A stretch of 64,000 bases of DNA. Source: Pirellulaceae bacterium. GTDB taxonomy: Bacteria; Planctomycetota; Planctomycetia; Pirellulales; Pirellulaceae. The notes under the pieces were generated by a model that worked only from the letters and a program-made list of their open reading frames with translations, was not told where the DNA came from and did not search any database. Where the stretch lies: contig BPJV01000003.1 of assembly GCA_026004795.1 (NCBI GenBank), positions 558,001-622,000 of the forward strand, in the 5' to 3' direction. Below, piece by piece: positions 61,501 to 64,000 of the stretch. The position numbers were made by a program, and so were the translations under genes. Positions within the stretch are counted from its first letter, which is position 1; each line of letters starts with the position of its first letter.

Positions 61501-64000
61501 CCGTGCCGGAGAATCCTTCGGGCAACAGATCAGTGAAGTCGGCGGCCAGCAGGGTGGGCGAGAGGATGGCCGATATGGCGTTCAGATCAAAACTGAACTC
61601 GATCAAGTTCTTGGTTTCCGCCGGCGGACCGTTCTGCAGCCAGTCCAGAACCTCGGACAGGCTGATCGTGTCGACGACGTCGAAGGCGCCGATCGCGGCA
61701 TCCAGCAATCCGCCCGCGTATCCGGCAGCCCGATTGAAGCTGCCGCCGAGCGACGGGAACTGGATGTCTTCCATTCCGAAACTCGAACCCACGCCCGAAC
61801 CGGCCGCATCGCCGTCGCCCAGCGGCGTGGTCAACGAGTCGAATTGCCGAGTGATCCAGCCCCACAGCGAATCATCGCCGGTTTGCCCGACAGTGCCGGC
61901 CGGTGTGTTTTCGTAGGTGATCGTGATCTCGGTCGACTGTCTTTCGCCGGCAATGATGGTCGTCAGTTGGATGGTCTGGCTTCCGTCTTCTCCTGGCGGG
62001 GGCGTGTATAGGAATCGGTCCCCCTGCTGGCCGTCTCGCTGCAGCGTTCCTTTGGCGGGCGCCGCGAGTTCGGCGGTAACCTGTTGGCCTGTCAGCCGGC
62101 CCGTCCCCTGATACAACTCGCCGCGGATCACTGCCTGCTCGGGCGTATCGACATGACTGCTGACGCTCAGCTCCTTCGACCAGGCGTTATCGTTTTCAGA
62201 GGCTTTCTTGGCAGCCCCATCAAACCGATACTCGGCCGGCAACTTGATCTTCCGCCGCCAGTCGTAAATCGTCCCGTACTCCGAGTCGGAAGCCAGGACA
62301 TCGACGACCAATTCGGTGGCGTTCGGACCCAAGCGGATGCCGTTCACATAATGCCCATTGGGAGCCAGTCGCTTCAGTTCACCGTCCTGTTCGCTTAACA
62401 TGCCGTTGAACGGAACGACATCGACGACGACCGGGTGGCCGCTCATCGTGGCGGCCTGGACCTTGCCCGTGCCCGTCCCGCCGGCTCCGGGATCGGCGTC
62501 CCACAGATAGTAATTTGCGTTGACGGTGAGCAACGCGTTGGTGGCGGGACCGTCCAGCAGCACCTCGTCGATTTTCAGTTCGTAGCCAAGCCGGCTTAAG
62601 ATGGCGTTGAAACTATACGATTCGTCGTTGATGTCGCTGCGATCAAATCCCATATGCTCAGCCTGGGCCGCCCAACGCAGCAGGCGGCGTGCGCCATCGG
62701 CCGACGGCGCTTCGCCCACACGATTGGGGTCCGGGTCCCAAATCAACTGGATCAACGCTTCCACAACCTGACGGTATTTCGTCCGCAGCGTGTCTTCCAA
62801 TGGCCCCTGCGGGAACAACTCGTCCACCCCCAAGAACTCGTTGGCGGCACGCCATCGGGCGTATTCGGTGAGGGTGGTTTCCAGCGTGTCGATCGACAAC
62901 TCGTCCACGCGCTTCTGCAATCCCACCGGCTCGTCGGGACCTGCCAAGCCGGCATTGAGCCAATACTCTTGGGGGGCCTTGAGTAGTTGCGGATCGATAT
63001 TCAAATCGAAGTCAAACTCCGCCATGGGCCCTAGGTCGATCACGGCCTGGCCGACGATTTCGCCCACTCGCGCTTCCGCTTCCGTTTGCGCGGCGGAAAA
63101 CGCGGTAACGGTCGCGGCACCGTCGTCAGTCGACTGATGCGGAACGCGGATCGAGCGGCTGCGGACGCCGTCCTGGTCGCGATAAGCAAACGCAATGACG
63201 ATGTCGCCGGTCTGTTTCACATTTGGCGATACAACAAACCGTACGATGCCGCTCTCGTTGGTTACGTAGAACAGCTCCGTTTCGGCCGCCGGACCGTGAA
63301 TGGCGGTGAACACCGTTTGATGCGCAGCCGGTGCGGGGCCGCGCGTCAATCGCAGCTCCACCAAAAGTTCTTCGCCGTCCACGAGTGTGGGCGCAGTGGT
63401 CGAAAGCGCGCCCGGTCCGTCACTGACCTTCGCCACACGGATGTCCATCACCGGTGCGCCTTCCAACAGGACGCGCTGCTCGGCGAACGTGATGAAACTC
63501 CCTTGCTCGGCGATCGTGGACGCGTTCCAAGAAACGACGGCATCGACCTCGATGACCTCCTCACGCGTATCCATCGGTATCGTATGGCGAAAATAGCCAT
63601 CCGCGTCCGTTGCGCCGGTTATCAAGTCAGTGGAGCTTCCACCGACAGGAGTTACGGCCACGGTTAATCCCTCGACAAACAACAACTCTTCAACACCCTC
63701 GACGCGGATACCGGCGCGCATCTGGAATTTCGCCGATGTGGTGCTCGTTCCGTTGGGCTTCAAAAAGGTCTCGTCGCGGCTGGTAGAAATCTCGGGAATG
63801 TAGCAAAGGGCGTCGCGGATTTCTTCGAGTGTGGACGGCGCGCGCTTGAAGACTTCGAGGATGCGCCCGGCCGTGTAATATTCCAACGCCTCCTCGCCCT
63901 CTTGTACCAATCGCCTGAGCAACTCGACACGGTACTCTCGCTGCTGCTCCGTGCCGCTGGGGGCCGCCTTGTACTCGTCGGCTCGTGCCACGCATCGGTC
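58532..64000 (-). CDS. Giant secreted protein, N-terminal part (open at right edge, ends at in-frame TGA)
   Basis: The track's GTG at 63991 is internal; the frame is open to the window edge. It spans at least 1822 codons. Beta-sandwich segments precede a cadherin-like repeat near 614-697 (QVTAELAAPAKGTLQRDG, FLYTPPPGEDGSQTI). A PPC-like domain follows near 1067-1164 (DWFRFEITSRGTPTSYVQVDFARQRGDLDLELYRE, GVYYLRVSDDAGGRNPYYSI). Later come a region like LamG or a jelly roll and several Asp/Gly-rich beta segments. No catalytic motif is seen. It ends at a TGA, after which the same frame continues directly into the 2813-aa ORF. The N-terminal signal peptide must lie beyond the window. Confidence 0.8.
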   Translation of the reverse strand, partial: DRCVARADEYKAAPSGTEQQREYRVELLRRLVQEGEEALEYYTAGRILEVFKRAPSTLEEIRDALCYIPEISTSRDETFLKPNGTSTTSAKFQMRAGIRVEGVEELLFVEGLTVAVTPVGGSSTDLITGATDADGYFRHTIPMDTREEVIEVDAVVSWNASTIAEQGSFITFAEQRVLLEGAPVMDIRVAKVSDGPGALSTTAPTLVDGEELLVELRLTRGPAPAAHQTVFTAIHGPAAETELFYVTNESGIVRFVVSPNVKQTGDIVIAFAYRDQDGVRSRSIRVPHQSTDDGAATVTAFSAAQTEAEARVGEIVGQAVIDLGPMAEFDFDLNIDPQLLKAPQEYWLNAGLAGPDEPVGLQKRVDELSIDTLETTLTEYARWRAANEFLGVDELFPQGPLEDTLRTKYRQVVEALIQLIWDPDPNRVGEAPSADGARRLLRWAAQAEHMGFDRSDINDESYSFNAILSRLGYELKIDEVLLDGPATNALLTVNANYYLWDADPGAGGTGTGKVQAATMSGHPVVVDVVPFNGMLSEQDGELKRLAPNGHYVNGIRLGPNATELVVDVLASDSEYGTIYDWRRKIKLPAEYRFDGAAKKASENDNAWSKELSVSSHVDTPEQAVIRGELYQGTGRLTGQQVTAELAAPAKGTLQRDGQQGDRFLYTPPPGEDGSQTIQLTTIIAGERQSTEITITYENTPAGTVGQTGDDSLWGWITRQFDSLTTPLGDGDAAGSGVGSSFGMEDIQFPSLGGSFNRAAGYAGGLLDAAIGAFDVVDTISLSEVLDWLQNGPPAETKNLIEFSFDLNAISAILSPTLLAADFTDLLPEGFSGTASVDRPELTGQIVFGLDSSNDSFYIRTRPDRTAKSEPQQRPVTDMGARFGIAAHIDAQLELFDGILTLEHGEGYLTTKVQADWSHVAPADGKLRLSHLDQLQHLQVGFDGNPLDSFQLMLAANAKIPGVSEAGSGATDPSLSLPLAGAVFKPSLDTIAPADRPPEGADLPTVFELRTGTLDLNIDPQLAEALKTQTITVNGQEKDDVHEFLGDYHQLLVGGPGDLGIPNQKLTVVPLALRDAADWFRFEITSRGTPTSYVQVDFARQRGDLDLELYRETVDSATGGRSVVFVRGDALAFGDRARVSLLGQPAGVYYLRVSDDAGGRNPYYSITIQPPKPVDTGVTAEIEGFELRDTGLAFSVDTEFNFDAQLQGRLLIPYSLQEGVPTEIGFQAQVDNQGLHAEVVTEIGADAVLTRREAVPTIGAIEVDVDGQLGGMMIFDYQSPDRFKFAGLENTTEFGKRWVIGQFELVEAGGSSGNVGSSEPRWTVLANGNAEELAGVSGMIRMRVEWNGGQVRVGRQLSTGGFNVQANYQFSSSFAGGLAGLAASTRSAQFQNYRVFAKQAASGTYVELAQDPLTSTPADPWQVERGVWRVENGILTGKPTEVRLGDWLLVSRARLAAELDVRFNQQDILGPPTSVAAEIGVSDLDALLYEVSDGGTPLYPDDPNSPEGLVAIEGGFGTLSTDGLALGAERFSAGIKDVVFLEIYDGKIDLAGGPNLLQAGGVGITVPFFGDEPFQIQDTNPDDDVPLLALKRPEIDAGQIVRDAAFAFGQAVGFDLPVGQGLDEFNLRDLLPLTVENVHLEFPDTNQLDTFKLSVDAQFNLYETDEDGNVVMQDGKPKKRGFFAALPFDPILAIGRPDQQSCSSGTVINWPEIDSNEFPDVQGLTLCENGFVQVEVEASSLLNPDRQLMFTELGPIFIGARNVPIPATSVAADGALYLGKFVNGSWDGDIAGTFTLRDTRPNENNSVRASAVGQISVSEGTTI

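Overview
The window is about 64 kb of a bacterial chromosome, most likely from the phylum Planctomycetota and probably near Pirellulales. That placement is inferred from family content. The markers are two DUF1559 proteins with prepilin-type N-termini, a BBP7-type outer-membrane barrel protein, a Tat-exported Gfo/Idh oxidoreductase, a Ser/Thr kinase with DVG instead of DFG, a duplicated DUF3467 protein, and giant secreted proteins ending in dockerin-like repeats. There is no rRNA, tRNA, CRISPR array, transposase or phage gene that I can support.

Layout. 0-2 kb: 3' end of comEC converging on an ECF sigma factor. 2.5-6.4 kb: two tandem copies of a DUF1559 + tiny lipoprotein cassette; the second lipoprotein (43 aa, GTG start) is absent from the ORF track, and each cassette is followed by a hairpin. 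7-10.6 kb: a seven-haem cytochrome c translationally coupled to a polytopic membrane protein with a soluble tail. 10.9-12.8 kb: a large secreted protein of unknown function. 13.5-21.7 kb: housekeeping genes (purB, a beta-helix protein, nadD, priA, pdxH, a YqgE/AlgH protein, a cold-shock-like protein). 22.5-29.7 kb: a translation/transcription block (nusA, infB, rbfA), then a degenerate HhH-GPD protein and a YebC-family gene. 29.8-32.2 kb: ACT-domain protein, acyl-CoA thioesterase, membrane dipeptidase. 32.3-37.4 kb: a four-gene, overlapping ABC-2 exporter operon. 37.5-39.1 kb: a double DUF3467 protein and a Maf-type pyrophosphatase. 39.2-42.5 kb: a Tat oxidoreductase flanked by palindromic and tandem repeats. 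42.5-49.8 kb: BBP7 protein, a phosphatase and Ser/Thr kinase diverging from one another, a methyltransferase and a predicted exonuclease.

50-64 kb: one giant minus-strand reading frame, running off the right edge, that encodes a secreted multidomain calcium-binding protein. The frame is open for 4,650 codons except for a single in-frame TGA at 58532-58534. The track shows it as two ORFs (1819 and 2813 aa), but the 13 codons between the TGA and the second ORF are open and in the same frame. The downstream ORF has no signal peptide of its own yet carries the C-terminal dockerin-like repeats. I therefore read it as one gene that is interrupted by a nonsense codon, misread in the assembly, or read through. 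This is the most unusual observation in the window.

No complete new defence or mobile system is visible. The other points worth a second look are the duplicated DUF1559/lipoprotein cassette, the HhH-GPD protein that seems to have lost its catalytic residues and gained a histone-H1-like tail, the structured nusA-infB spacer, and the repeat-rich 39.2-42.2 kb region.
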